This document shows, piece after piece, positions 8,327-16,793 of a stretch of DNA of 64,000 nucleotides; position 1 is the stretch's first letter; each line of letters opens with the position of its first letter. The stretch comes from an uncultured SAR86 cluster bacterium. GTDB lineage: Bacteria > Pseudomonadota > Gammaproteobacteria > Magnimaribacterales > D2472. The position numbers and the translations under genes were made by a program. Location: assembly GCA_902595065.1 (NCBI GenBank), contig CACJOM010000001.1, positions 255,463 through 319,462 of the forward strand, read 5' to 3'. A model generated the notes under the pieces. The model was given only the letters and a program-made list of their open reading frames with translations. It was not told the DNA's origin and searched no databases.

Positions 8327-9145
8327 TTGAAAAACGACCTATTTACTTTTTCTATTCAAGCAGCAGAAACTTTAGGAATAGAATGTGCAATTGTTTTAGC
8401 GGCAACAAAAGATTTAAAAAATCCTTCAGTTATACCAAATGAAATGGTGGAATTAATTAAAGATCAAATTCCTTTTCTAGAAGAGTCAGAAATACTCTCG
8501 CATTTAAACAGACTGATTGATCTAAAGTTAATATCTTCAGAAAAAAGCCCGCAATCAAAAGAAGCCTCAACTAAGAAAAATTTATACAAGTTAAAGCTGC
8601 CATCAAATAATAACAATGCTGGAAAAAGAAAACTTGATTACTCATGGGCACCCTCAATCCAGGCATTCGAAGTGTTAGGGATGGGTAATATCAACAAAGA
8701 ATTTATAGAAAGTAAAGTTAATGAATTCAAAATGTATTGGATGGAGAAAAATCAAGTTAGAGATAATTGGAATGTATTATTTGTTGATTTTATTCGTCGA
8801 GAATGGGTAAAAGAAAATTCTGAAAATAAAGGTTTGCCAGTCTGCATCGATGAAACTTGGATGCCCTCTTCTGATGCAATTGATATTTTAGAATTAGCTA
8901 ATGTTTCAAAAAATGATGCGTTGAAGCACTTAAAGGAGTTTATACTCTACTGGAAAGAAAATGGAACAGCTCTTAGGTCTTGGAACTCAAAATTTGTAGA
9001 TTTTGTGAAACGAAAAGAGTTGATTGGTTCTTACGAAGAAAAAGATGACAAAAAAAATTACAGACATAATGAACCAGGAGAGTTTTCTCAAAAGTTCAAA
9101 GAACGAACAAAAGATAACTCCTGGGCAGAAAATCTCGAGCTCTGA
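8327..9145 (+). CDS. DnaT-domain replication protein, candidate DopC (lambda O-type)
   Basis: A 272-residue protein with an N-terminal segment (about 1-72) that resembles a winged helix, ending in SHLNRLIDLKLIS, then two tandem copies of a DnaT-like domain. Copy 1 spans about 105-159 (YSWAPSIQAFEVLGMG, then EFKMYWMEKNQVRDNWNVLF); copy 2 spans about 176-230 (ETWMPSSDAIDILELANV, then EFILYWKENGTALRSWNSKF). Each shows the W-x-PS ... F-x-x-YW ... R-x-W-N-x-x-F-x-x-F pattern of primosomal DnaT. The gene starts with TTG directly after the upstream stop. Its partner downstream is lambda P-like, so the pair fits the chromosomal lambda-derived dopC/dopE genes proposed to replace DciA/DnaC. Function is inferred, not shown. 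Confidence 0.6.
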   Translation: MKNDLFTFSIQAAETLGIECAIVLAATKDLKNPSVIPNEMVELIKDQIPFLEESEILSHLNRLIDLKLISSEKSPQSKEASTKKNLYKLKLPSNNNNAGKRKLDYSWAPSIQAFEVLGMGNINKEFIESKVNEFKMYWMEKNQVRDNWNVLFVDFIRREWVKENSENKGLPVCIDETWMPSSDAIDILELANVSKNDALKHLKEFILYWKENGTALRSWNSKFVDFVKRKELIGSYEEKDDKKNYRHNEPGEFSQKFKERTKDNSWAENLEL

Positions 9146-9692
9146 ACGAAAAAGACTCATCGAAGCTATTGATAATCTTTTTTTGAAGCTAGAGCTTTCC
9201 TATCATTATCAGTTTTACAAAGTATTCGGAACAGACTATAGACTCAATGAAGCAAAAAAGCTGTGGGCAGAAAGCTTAAAAAAATATCCTGCTGAATGTA
9301 TTAATGCTGCTGTAGAAACAGTAATTCAAGCGAACGATTACCTCCCAACCCTTACAGAAATACTCAAGGCATGTTCAGGGTCAATGGGCACAATCAATAT
9401 ACCTACTCCTCAAGAGGCATTTATTGAGGCTCAGAAGTCTTCATCACCAAGACAAAACTTTCCTTGGACTCATCCAATTATTTATTGGGCAGGAAAAGAG
9501 GTTGGTTGGGAATTAGTGAATTCTCAAAATAATAGCAACACTTTTCAAGCTTTCTCAAAAGCCTACATGCGCATGGTGAAAGAAATGAAAGCAGGTAAAG
9601 AATTTAAAATTGCTCCTATAGAACAATCAGATGCTTTCGAGCCTGTAGATATCAAGTTATTGGAAAAGCTTAGGAAAAAATATAACCTCTAA
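9045..9692 (+). CDS. Lambda P-like replicative helicase loader, candidate DopE
   Basis: A 215-residue protein resembling the phage lambda replication protein P family, whose members bind DnaB helicase and deliver it to an origin-bound O/DnaT-type protein. Shared features are a helical N-terminal domain with AKKLWAESLKKYPAECINAA, then DYLPTLTEILKACSG (P has a similar LPSPGQFVAWC), and a C-terminal block FPWTHPIIYWAGKEVGWEL followed by AYMRMVKEMKAGKEFKIAP, matching the spacing of YPW..HYW and VHMTARINRGEAIPEP in P. ATG 9045 is chosen after GAAGAAAAAG; TTG 9024 and ATG 9069 are alternatives. It overlaps the upstream gene by about 100 bases. No other phage gene is near, which argues for a domesticated chromosomal gene. 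Confidence 0.62.
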   Translation: MTKKITDIMNQESFLKSSKNEQKITPGQKISSSERKRLIEAIDNLFLKLELSYHYQFYKVFGTDYRLNEAKKLWAESLKKYPAECINAAVETVIQANDYLPTLTEILKACSGSMGTINIPTPQEAFIEAQKSSSPRQNFPWTHPIIYWAGKEVGWELVNSQNNSNTFQAFSKAYMRMVKEMKAGKEFKIAPIEQSDAFEPVDIKLLEKLRKKYNL

Positions 9693-9694
9693 AA

Positions 9695-9730
9695 TGTAAA
9701 GTGTACTTTACAAAAAAGATGAACTATAAT
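9695..9730 (+). promoter_or_regulatory. 18-base palindromic operator and -10 box upstream of the RND operon
   Basis: TGTAAAGT at 9695-9702 and ACTTTACA at 9705-9712 form a perfect inverted repeat around GT. A consensus TATAAT sits at 9725-9730, and the 17-base-spaced -35 position (9702-9707) falls inside the palindrome. A bound dimer would block RNA polymerase, as TetR/MarR-type repressors do at efflux operons. It is not a terminator, because the hairpin is followed by A residues rather than T. No regulator gene is adjacent. Confidence 0.6.
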
Positions 9731-9780
9731 CCATCCCCGCTTGTCAAAATATATTAGCGTAAAAAATTAGAAAATTAGAA

Positions 9781-10662
9781 ATGTCAAAAAACGTCAGAAT
9801 TTCTCTATATATTTTAGTCCCAGTTATAGCTTGGATGATTTCTGGTCAATTTGTAGAAGAAGTAACATTAGCAGAAAAGGTAAATAATAAATTATCCTCG
9901 GTTGTAATATCTGAGAGTAAATCCGCTTTCTTTTCACCTTCAATTAAATTAAATTCTTCGGCCACTTCTGAGAAAAGAGTAAATATTTTAGCCAAGACCT
10001 CTGGAGAAGTGATGCCAAATAATGTCGTGCAAGGTGATTGGGTAGAAAAAGACCAAGTACTATGCAGGTTGGGTGTTGTTGAGCTAAATAGAACGGAGGT
10101 AAAAGCTCCATTCAAAGGCTATATTGAAAGAATTGTTAAGCCTGGCAATTACTTAAGTAAAGGTCAAACATGCGCTGTAATTATTGAATTAGACCCAATC
10201 ACCTTTATTGCTGAAGTTCCTGAAACAGAAATAAAAAAGGTGGTTAATGGACAAGAAGTTTCAATTGCACTCGTTACAGGGGAAGTGATCAAGAGTAAAT
10301 TAAGTTTTGTATCCAAAAGCGCATCGGCTTCCACCCGCACCTTTAGAGTTGAAGCCAAAGTATCTAATGTGAGCGGCAAGATAAGAGATGGAATTACCGG
10401 AACAATGACGATTCAAACTAATAAGGTGCTTGCCAATAAAATATCGCCATCTATTTTGCTGTTATCAGATGAGGGCAACCTAGGTGTTAGAGTTGTAAAT
10501 GACAATGATGAAGTTAAATTTTTACCAATCAATATCATTGAAGATACCAATGATGGAATTTGGGTAACAGGAATTCCAAACCTCTCAAAGCTTATTGTGC
10601 TCGGCCAAGGATTTGTAAAAAATGGCGAGAAGGTACAAACAACTTTCCTGTCTGATGTATGA
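9781..10662 (+). CDS. RND efflux periplasmic adaptor lacking the alpha-hairpin
   Basis: Membrane fusion protein of a tripartite exporter, 293 residues against a usual 350-400. Residues 5-21 form a membrane anchor. The two halves of the lipoyl domain are SGEVMPNNVVQGDWVEKDQV (from 74) and RTEVKAPFKGYIERI (from 104). In ordinary adaptors 60-100 residues of coiled-coil hairpin separate these halves; here only about eight residues (LCRLGVVELN) do. Beta-barrel and membrane-proximal domains follow. The hairpin normally docks on the TolC channel, so this adaptor must contact its outer-membrane partner differently. Hairpin-less adaptors such as Borrelia BesA are known. It overlaps the RND pump gene by four bases (ATGA). 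Confidence 0.85.
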   Translation: MSKNVRISLYILVPVIAWMISGQFVEEVTLAEKVNNKLSSVVISESKSAFFSPSIKLNSSATSEKRVNILAKTSGEVMPNNVVQGDWVEKDQVLCRLGVVELNRTEVKAPFKGYIERIVKPGNYLSKGQTCAVIIELDPITFIAEVPETEIKKVVNGQEVSIALVTGEVIKSKLSFVSKSASASTRTFRVEAKVSNVSGKIRDGITGTMTIQTNKVLANKISPSILLLSDEGNLGVRVVNDNDEVKFLPINIIEDTNDGIWVTGIPNLSKLIVLGQGFVKNGEKVQTTFLSDV

Positions 10663-13600
10663 CTAAAATTGTAGATTTTGCTTTATCTAAAGCAAGAACT
10701 ACTCTTGCCTTAGCTTTGCTTGTTATTGTTGCTGGATCAGTTGCGCGATCCTCCCTTGGTGTGGCTGCTGATCCAAACATCCAATTACCTCTTGTAAGCG
10801 TGTCTGTATTTTTAGATGGCGCTTCTCCTGAAGACGCCTCAAGACTTATTGCGAGACCCTTAGAAACAAGATTAAGAAGTGTTCCTGGTGTTAAGGAGTT
10901 ATCTTCATCCGCAAGGTTGAGTTACGCGAGAATTGTTGCAGAGTTTGAAGTTGGTTATAGCATAGATACGGCTCTAAGAGATATTAAGCAAGCAGTAGAG
11001 GAAGTTAAATTTGAGCTTCCAAGGGAAGCAGAAGATCCTCAAATCAGAGAGTATTCCTTTGCTATGTTTCCAGTGATGAACTTAAGTCTTATTGGTTCAG
11101 CATCTTTGAGACAAAAGGTGTACATAGCAAGAGAGCTTCAAGATAAATTGGAATCTATCAGCGAAGTGCTTGCAGCAGACCTTGAGGGAGTTCCGCAAGA
11201 GGTTCTTGTAGGGGTTATAGATAAATCGAAAATGGAAACCTATGGAATCACCTTAAACCAACTATACAACTCTATTTCAAGCAATAACCTCATCATCCCT
11301 GGTGGGGCTCAAGATACAGGCTCAGGTAAATTTAATATCGAAGTTCCAGGAATTTTTGAAACTGCAGAAGATGTTTACAATATCCCAATTAAAGTTACTA
11401 GAGATGCAGTTGTAACCTTAAGTGATATTGGAGAAATTAAAAGAACTTTCAAAGATTATTCTTCATTCGCAAAAGTTAATGGTGAGGATGCAATAACGCT
11501 TGAAATTAGAATTAGAGTTGGCGCAAATGCAATTGATGCTAAAACTAAAATTTTAAAAGTAGTCTCTGACTTTCAAGAAACCCTGCCACCCAATCTTTCA
11601 ATAGTAAAAACTAACGATGAGACTGTGTGGGCAGAAATGATGATCTCGGAGCTTGAAGGAAATATTATTACGGCTATCTTCTTAGTCATGGTTCTGGTCA
11701 TTGCAAGCATGGGCGTAAGAGTTGGAATGTTGGTCGGTCTCTCAATTCCATTTTGTTTTTTATTGACCTTTATTATTTTAAAGATTGCTGGAATTGAATT
11801 TAACTTTCTAGTCATGATGGGTCTTCTTCTTGGGTTGGGAATGTTGATCGATGGTTCGATAGTCGTCACTGAGTATGCCGATAGAAAAATTTCTGAGGGT
11901 TTAAATAGATTAGAAGCATATCGTCTTGCCTCTAAAAGAATGTTTTATCCAATTCTCTCATCCACAGCTACTACCATTGCAGCTTTCATTCCTTTAATTT
12001 TCTGGCCAGGCTTCACTGGTCAATTTATGCGCTATCTGCCTGTAACAGTTTTTATTGTTTTAACTGCATCTCTTGTGTATGCAATGATTGTAACTCCTGT
12101 TATAGGTTCAATATTTGGACAAAGAAGATCTACTCTTGTGTCTGGTGAAAACGAACAAACTGGAGAAATTGTATTTGATAAGATTTCTACATTTTATGGA
12201 AAATGGTTAAAAACATTTGTCAAAAATCCTGGTGAAACTCTAATTGCTGTTCTGATGCTTCTTTGGTTCTTTGGATATGCTATGTATGGAAACTTTGGTA
12301 AGGGGACCATCTATTTCGCTGATGTAGATCCCTTCGCTGCAGAGATAAATATTCGAGCAAGAGGAAACTTCTCAGCACTTGAATCAAAAGAGATCATGGA
12401 AAAAGTAGAATCTTCTATATCAGAAGTGCGTGGTGTTGAAAACTTGTATCTTACAACTGGCTCACAATGGTTCAACTCAGGTGGAGACACTATGTCAAGA
12501 GGCTTTCTAGAAGTAGGAATGACAAATGATGGAGAGTTAACCGGAAATGAGATTATTCAAAATGTTGAAGCAGCTGTTTCTAACCTTCCAGGAATTATCG
12601 TTGAAATTACTCCAGAAGAAGGAGGCCCTGGTTTTAGCTCACCCATAGAGCTTGGTATTTTTGGAAATAATGAAGATCAAGTTGCACAAGTAACCCAACG
12701 AGTTGAAAAATACTTACAAGAAGATGTCGTCGGACTTACAAATATAAACTCAACATTGCCTCACCCATTAATTGAGTGGAAAGTTGAAGTAGATAAACAA
12801 AAGGCAGCTCAGCTTGGTGTGAGCATGATAGACATAGGCGCATTAGTACAAATGCTAACCAACGGTTTCAAAGTTGGAGAATACAGACCAGATGATTCAA
12901 AAGATGAGATTGAAATTAGGGCAAGGTTTGATACTGAGCTTAGATCATTGAGTGGAATCAAGGATCTAAAAGTGAATTCAATTAATGGTCTTATTCCAAT
13001 CAGCACCTTTATAAAACTGGTGCCTGCTCATAACCGTCAATCTGTTGTAAGAAGAAATGGTAAATTTTTCCATGAGATAGGAATTGCCACTGATACTGGG
13101 TATCTTGTTTCTGATAAAGTAGATGAAATTGGAGCCTGGCTAGAAACTCAAGACTTCGGAAATGATATTACGACTCAATTTAGAGGGCAACAAGAAGAAA
13201 CCGAAGAAGTTACAGCATTCTTAAGCGGTGCTGCTTTAACGGCTCTGGCTCTCATGCTGGTTTTACTAGTGACTCAATTTAATAGTTTTTATCAATCAAT
13301 ACTTGTGCTAAGTGCGGTATTTATGTCGGTAGTAGGTGTGCTAATAGGTCTAATGATCATGGGCAAACCATTTAGTACAACAATGAATGGAATTGCAATT
13401 GTTGCGTTGTCAGGAATAGTTGTAAATAACAATATTGTTCTTATAGATACTTTTAATAGGTTAATTGGAGAGTTTCCAAATCTTTCAAAAGAAGATGTCA
13501 TTATGAAAGCTTGCAAGCAGCGCCTTAGACCAATTCTATTAACGACTACGACAACCATCTTTGGCCTCCTTCCACTTGCAGTAGGGGTAAGCATTGATGT

Positions 13601-13790
13601 ATTGACTAGAGAGATATTAATAGGCAGTCGTGTTGTTGAGTGGTGGACATTATTAGCTTCATCAATTGTCTTTGGTCTCTCATTTAGCACAGTTCTTACA
13701 TTAATTTTTACTCCAGCTGCACTAATACTTCCATCAAGGTTAAAAGCATGGCTTCAAAATAGATATGGTCTATTTAAAACAGCAAGTTAA
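10659..13790 (+). CDS. RND-family (HAE1-like) inner-membrane efflux pump
   Basis: Proton-driven resistance-nodulation-division transporter of 1043 residues with the standard plan: TM1 near residue 12, a large periplasmic loop containing SVSVFLDGASPEDASRLIAR, six membrane helices from about residue 337 to 490, a second periplasmic loop, and the last five helices from about 850. TM4 carries GLLLGLGMLIDGSIVVTEY with the acidic residue of the proton relay, and the later GIVVNNNIVLIDTFNR is typical. It is translated with the adaptor gene. No outer-membrane channel gene follows, so it should share a TolC encoded elsewhere. Substrate is unknown. Confidence 0.9.
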   Translation: MTKIVDFALSKARTTLALALLVIVAGSVARSSLGVAADPNIQLPLVSVSVFLDGASPEDASRLIARPLETRLRSVPGVKELSSSARLSYARIVAEFEVGYSIDTALRDIKQAVEEVKFELPREAEDPQIREYSFAMFPVMNLSLIGSASLRQKVYIARELQDKLESISEVLAADLEGVPQEVLVGVIDKSKMETYGITLNQLYNSISSNNLIIPGGAQDTGSGKFNIEVPGIFETAEDVYNIPIKVTRDAVVTLSDIGEIKRTFKDYSSFAKVNGEDAITLEIRIRVGANAIDAKTKILKVVSDFQETLPPNLSIVKTNDETVWAEMMISELEGNIITAIFLVMVLVIASMGVRVGMLVGLSIPFCFLLTFIILKIAGIEFNFLVMMGLLLGLGMLIDGSIVVTEYADRKISEGLNRLEAYRLASKRMFYPILSSTATTIAAFIPLIFWPGFTGQFMRYLPVTVFIVLTASLVYAMIVTPVIGSIFGQRRSTLVSGENEQTGEIVFDKISTFYGKWLKTFVKNPGETLIAVLMLLWFFGYAMYGNFGKGTIYFADVDPFAAEINIRARGNFSALESKEIMEKVESSISEVRGVENLYLTTGSQWFNSGGDTMSRGFLEVGMTNDGELTGNEIIQNVEAAVSNLPGIIVEITPEEGGPGFSSPIELGIFGNNEDQVAQVTQRVEKYLQEDVVGLTNINSTLPHPLIEWKVEVDKQKAAQLGVSMIDIGALVQMLTNGFKVGEYRPDDSKDEIEIRARFDTELRSLSGIKDLKVNSINGLIPISTFIKLVPAHNRQSVVRRNGKFFHEIGIATDTGYLVSDKVDEIGAWLETQDFGNDITTQFRGQQEETEEVTAFLSGAALTALALMLVLLVTQFNSFYQSILVLSAVFMSVVGVLIGLMIMGKPFSTTMNGIAIVALSGIVVNNNIVLIDTFNRLIGEFPNLSKEDVIMKACKQRLRPILLTTTTTIFGLLPLAVGVSIDVLTREILIGSRVVEWWTLLASSIVFGLSFSTVLTLIFTPAALILPSRLKAWLQNRYGLFKTAS

Positions 13791-13824
13791 GTGCTCAAAA
13801 AAATGGCATCGGTTACAATAAAGC

Positions 13825-14043
13825 ATGGCAAAAAAAGATACAGTAAATTTTGAATCATCTCTAAAAAAACTTGAGCAAATTGTTGCCAAGCTTGAAGACG
13901 GAGAAATTAGCTTAGAAGATAGTGTTAAGTCTTTTGAAGAAGGGATTGGTTTAGTTAAGGAATGTCAGAAACAGCTTTCTGCAGCTGAGTTAAAAGTAAA
14001 GAAACTTTTAGATAGTGGCGATACAGTAGACCTGGAAAGTTAA
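13825..14043 (+). CDS. xseB: Exodeoxyribonuclease VII small subunit
   Basis: A 72-residue protein with the complete XseB helical pair: FESSLKKLEQIVAKLEDGEI followed by SLEDSVKSFEEGIGLVKECQ. It binds the large nuclease subunit XseA, which is not in this window. It heads xseB-ispA-dxs, a common gammaproteobacterial order, and ispA starts ten bases after it. Confidence 0.93.
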   Translation: MAKKDTVNFESSLKKLEQIVAKLEDGEISLEDSVKSFEEGIGLVKECQKQLSAAELKVKKLLDSGDTVDLES

Positions 14044-14053
14044 GATTGGATCC

Positions 14054-14923
14054 ATGTCTTTAAGCTTTCTCTCTGAATGCAAAGAAAAGGTATTCAATCG
14101 AATAGATGCCCTGCTTCCAGATACAAATAAGATAGCATCATCCATGCGATACTCAGCTTTGGCGGATAGCAAATGTATACGAGCTGGATTAATTTTTGCT
14201 TCTGGCAATCTAAATAAAGAAATTTCTAATTCAGCATTAATTGATATGGCTGCCAGCATTGAGCTGATGCACACCTACTCTTTAATTCATGATGACCTGC
14301 CTTCAATGGATAATGATGAGATGAGAAGAGGACAAGCTTCAAGCCATGTTAAATTCAATGAGGCTACAGCTATTTTAACTGGAGATGCTCTGCAAGCTTT
14401 AGCTTATGAGAATATTGTTTCATCACCTGAAATTACTCAATCGCAAAAAATTGCATCAATCAAAGCTCTTTCAAATGCATGCGGACACGAAGGTATGATT
14501 CTAGGGCAGCAATATGATTTAGATGCTGAAAATAATGATTACAAGGATATTAAAAAGATTCATGAGTTAAAAACAGGAAGGTTAATTAGAGTTGCAATAA
14601 CCATGCCTCATCTTGGAAATAATAACCAAAAAAATCAACTTGAAGTTTTAGATGAGGTTGGTAAAGATCTCGGTCTTGCTTTTCAGATTATCGATGATGT
14701 GTTGGAGGTATCTTCAGATTCAGGTACGCTTGGAAAAAGCAATCAATCAGACCTGATGAATTCAAAACTAACCTATGTAAATACTTTTGGCAAACAAGAA
14801 TCTATTGATCAAGCTCATGCATTATCAAATGCATGTATTTCTAAATTAGAGGACTCATTTAATAAAAATGAGGTTGCTGAATTGCTTAAATTAGCTAAAT
14901 TTATGGTTGAAAGAAATAGTTAA
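14054..14923 (+). CDS. ispA: Geranyl/farnesyl diphosphate synthase
   Basis: Condenses isopentenyl diphosphate with allylic diphosphates to farnesyl diphosphate, the precursor of ubiquinone side chains and undecaprenyl carriers. The first aspartate-rich motif is HDDLPSMDNDEMRRG near residue 77 and the second is IIDDVLEVS near 214; the KTGRLIR block lies between. Length 289 is typical. It sits between xseB and dxs, one step downstream of Dxs chemistry in the same pathway. Product chain length (C15) is inferred from context and family. Confidence 0.93.
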   Translation: MSLSFLSECKEKVFNRIDALLPDTNKIASSMRYSALADSKCIRAGLIFASGNLNKEISNSALIDMAASIELMHTYSLIHDDLPSMDNDEMRRGQASSHVKFNEATAILTGDALQALAYENIVSSPEITQSQKIASIKALSNACGHEGMILGQQYDLDAENNDYKDIKKIHELKTGRLIRVAITMPHLGNNNQKNQLEVLDEVGKDLGLAFQIIDDVLEVSSDSGTLGKSNQSDLMNSKLTYVNTFGKQESIDQAHALSNACISKLEDSFNKNEVAELLKLAKFMVERNS

Positions 14924-14924
14924 G

Positions 14925-16793
14925 ATGAAAATATTCTCTGAAATTCCATCAAATCCTCCTAAAACACCCATTTTAGATAAAGTAAATTTACCTAGTGATA
15001 TTAAAAATCTAACACCCATAGAACTTAAATCATTGGCTGATGATGTTAGAGCACATATGCTCTACAACGTTGGTCAGAGTGGAGGTCATCTTGGTGGAGG
15101 CCTGGGAGTGGTTGAGCTAACAGTTGTCTTGCATTACCTATACAACACTCCTGATGACAAGATAATTTGGGATGTAGGCCACCAAGCTTATCCTCATAAA
15201 ATTCTAACTGGAAGAAAAGATACCCTTTCTTCGATTCGTCATAAAGATGGGCTAGCGCCCTTTCCAAATCGCACAGAGAGCCCATATGACGCTTTCGGGG
15301 TTGGTCATTCAAGCACATCAATCAGTGCCGCACTTGGCATGGCGATTGCAAATCGTGATACAAATAAAAAGGTTGTTGCTGTCATTGGTGATGGAGCTAT
15401 GACAGCCGGAATGGCATTCGAAGGCTTGGCTCATACAGGCCATATAAAACCTAATGTGCTAATCATTCTTAATGATAATGATATGTCTATCTCAGAAAAT
15501 GTTGGAGGATTAAACAATTATTTTTCAAGAATTTGGGCATCAAAAGTCTATAAAGGAATAAGAAAAAGTGGAAAAAGTTTTTTAGAAAATCTTCCGCAAG
15601 CTCATCACATAGCAAGAAAAGTAGAAACTCAAATGAAAGCCATGGTTGCTCCTGGAAGTATCTTTGAGGAATTAGGCCTAAATTATATTGGCCCAATCGA
15701 CGGTCATAACATTAATGAGTTGATGACAGTTATCGGTAATTTAAAAGACTTTGATGGTCCACAGTTTTTACATGTTATTACAAAAAAAGGTGCGGGATTA
15801 GATCCTGCAGAAGCAGATAGAATAGGCTTTCATGCGATTGGAAAAATCAAACCATTGGATGCACCCAGTAAAAAGAATGGTCCTAAATATCAAGATGTAT
15901 TTGGTCAATGGATTGTTGATATGGCTAATGAAGATCAAGACTTAATAGCAATTACTCCGGCGATGCGAGAAGGCTCAGGGCTGGTTAATTTCAGCAGAGA
16001 GTTCCCTGAAAGATTTTATGATGTTGCTATTGCCGAACAACATGCTGTGACACTTGCTGCTGGATTGGCATGTGAAGAAAAAAAACCTGTTGTTGCAATC
16101 TATTCTACCTTTCTTCAACGGGCTTATGATCAGTTGATACATGATGTAGCATTACAAAATCTAAATGTACTATTTGCTATTGACCGAGCTGGTTTGGTTG
16201 GAGAGGATGGTCCAACTCACTCTGGTAATTATGATCTTGCATACCTCAGATGCATTCCAAATATGATAATTGCAGTGCCAGCAGATGAAAATGAGGCAAG
16301 GAAATTATTAACTGCAGCATATATGCATACTGGTCCTGCTGCGGTTAGATATCCAAGGGGTGGTGGAATTAATGCTTCAATAGATCCTGATCTGAAACCC
16401 CTAGAAATTGGTAAAGGAAGAATAATGGATATCCAAGAATCAGATATGTTGGTACTGAATTTTGGAGCACTAATAAAAACTTCAGAGGAAGTAGCTCAAG
16501 AACTGAATGCTACTTTATTAGATATGAGATTTGTGAAGCCATTAGATAAAAAATTAATTGCTGAGCATTCTCATGATAAAAAAGCAATTATCACTATTGA
16601 AGATGGAGCCATATCTGGCGGAGCAGGCTCAGCAGTTGCTGAATGGGCTCAAGAAAATAAACTAAAACAGCAAATAATCATCTGTGGCATTCCAGATGAA
16701 TTTATTGAGCATGCTAGCAGAGCAGAAATGCTTGAGGTGGTTGGTCTGGATAAGAAAGGAATTCTTGCTAAGGTAAAAAATTACTTATCTTAA
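14925..16793 (+). CDS. dxs: 1-deoxy-D-xylulose-5-phosphate synthase
   Basis: Thiamin-diphosphate enzyme that commits pyruvate and glyceraldehyde 3-phosphate to the MEP isoprenoid pathway. N-terminal QSGGHLGGGLGVVELTV, VIGDGAMTAGMAFEGL and LNDNDMSIS form the ThDP/Mg site; the pyrimidine domain has AIAEQHAVTLAAGLA with the catalytic Glu, and DRAGLVGEDGPTH follows. ATG 14925, one base after the ispA stop, is chosen over an upstream in-frame TTG at 14907. The protein is 622 residues. The 3' end overlaps the convergent ribA by nine bases. Confidence 0.95.
   Translation: MKIFSEIPSNPPKTPILDKVNLPSDIKNLTPIELKSLADDVRAHMLYNVGQSGGHLGGGLGVVELTVVLHYLYNTPDDKIIWDVGHQAYPHKILTGRKDTLSSIRHKDGLAPFPNRTESPYDAFGVGHSSTSISAALGMAIANRDTNKKVVAVIGDGAMTAGMAFEGLAHTGHIKPNVLIILNDNDMSISENVGGLNNYFSRIWASKVYKGIRKSGKSFLENLPQAHHIARKVETQMKAMVAPGSIFEELGLNYIGPIDGHNINELMTVIGNLKDFDGPQFLHVITKKGAGLDPAEADRIGFHAIGKIKPLDAPSKKNGPKYQDVFGQWIVDMANEDQDLIAITPAMREGSGLVNFSREFPERFYDVAIAEQHAVTLAAGLACEEKKPVVAIYSTFLQRAYDQLIHDVALQNLNVLFAIDRAGLVGEDGPTHSGNYDLAYLRCIPNMIIAVPADENEARKLLTAAYMHTGPAAVRYPRGGGINASIDPDLKPLEIGKGRIMDIQESDMLVLNFGALIKTSEEVAQELNATLLDMRFVKPLDKKLIAEHSHDKKAIITIEDGAISGGAGSAVAEWAQENKLKQQIIICGIPDEFIEHASRAEMLEVVGLDKKGILAKVKNYLS

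Noticed and set aside
8327..9692. A prophage or phage remnant around the lambda P-like gene
   Set aside because: No integrase, terminase, capsid, lysis or repressor gene is nearby; flanks are DAHP synthase and an RND exporter in normal operon spacing. Domestication fits better.
9695..9712. The 18-base palindrome as a terminator for the replication genes
   Set aside because: The stem is AT-rich and followed by A residues on the plus strand; there is no T-run.
13814..13819. TACAAT just upstream of xseB as a leaderless promoter
   Set aside because: No -35 box at a suitable distance, and the RND gene ends only 34 bases upstream; read-through is simpler.
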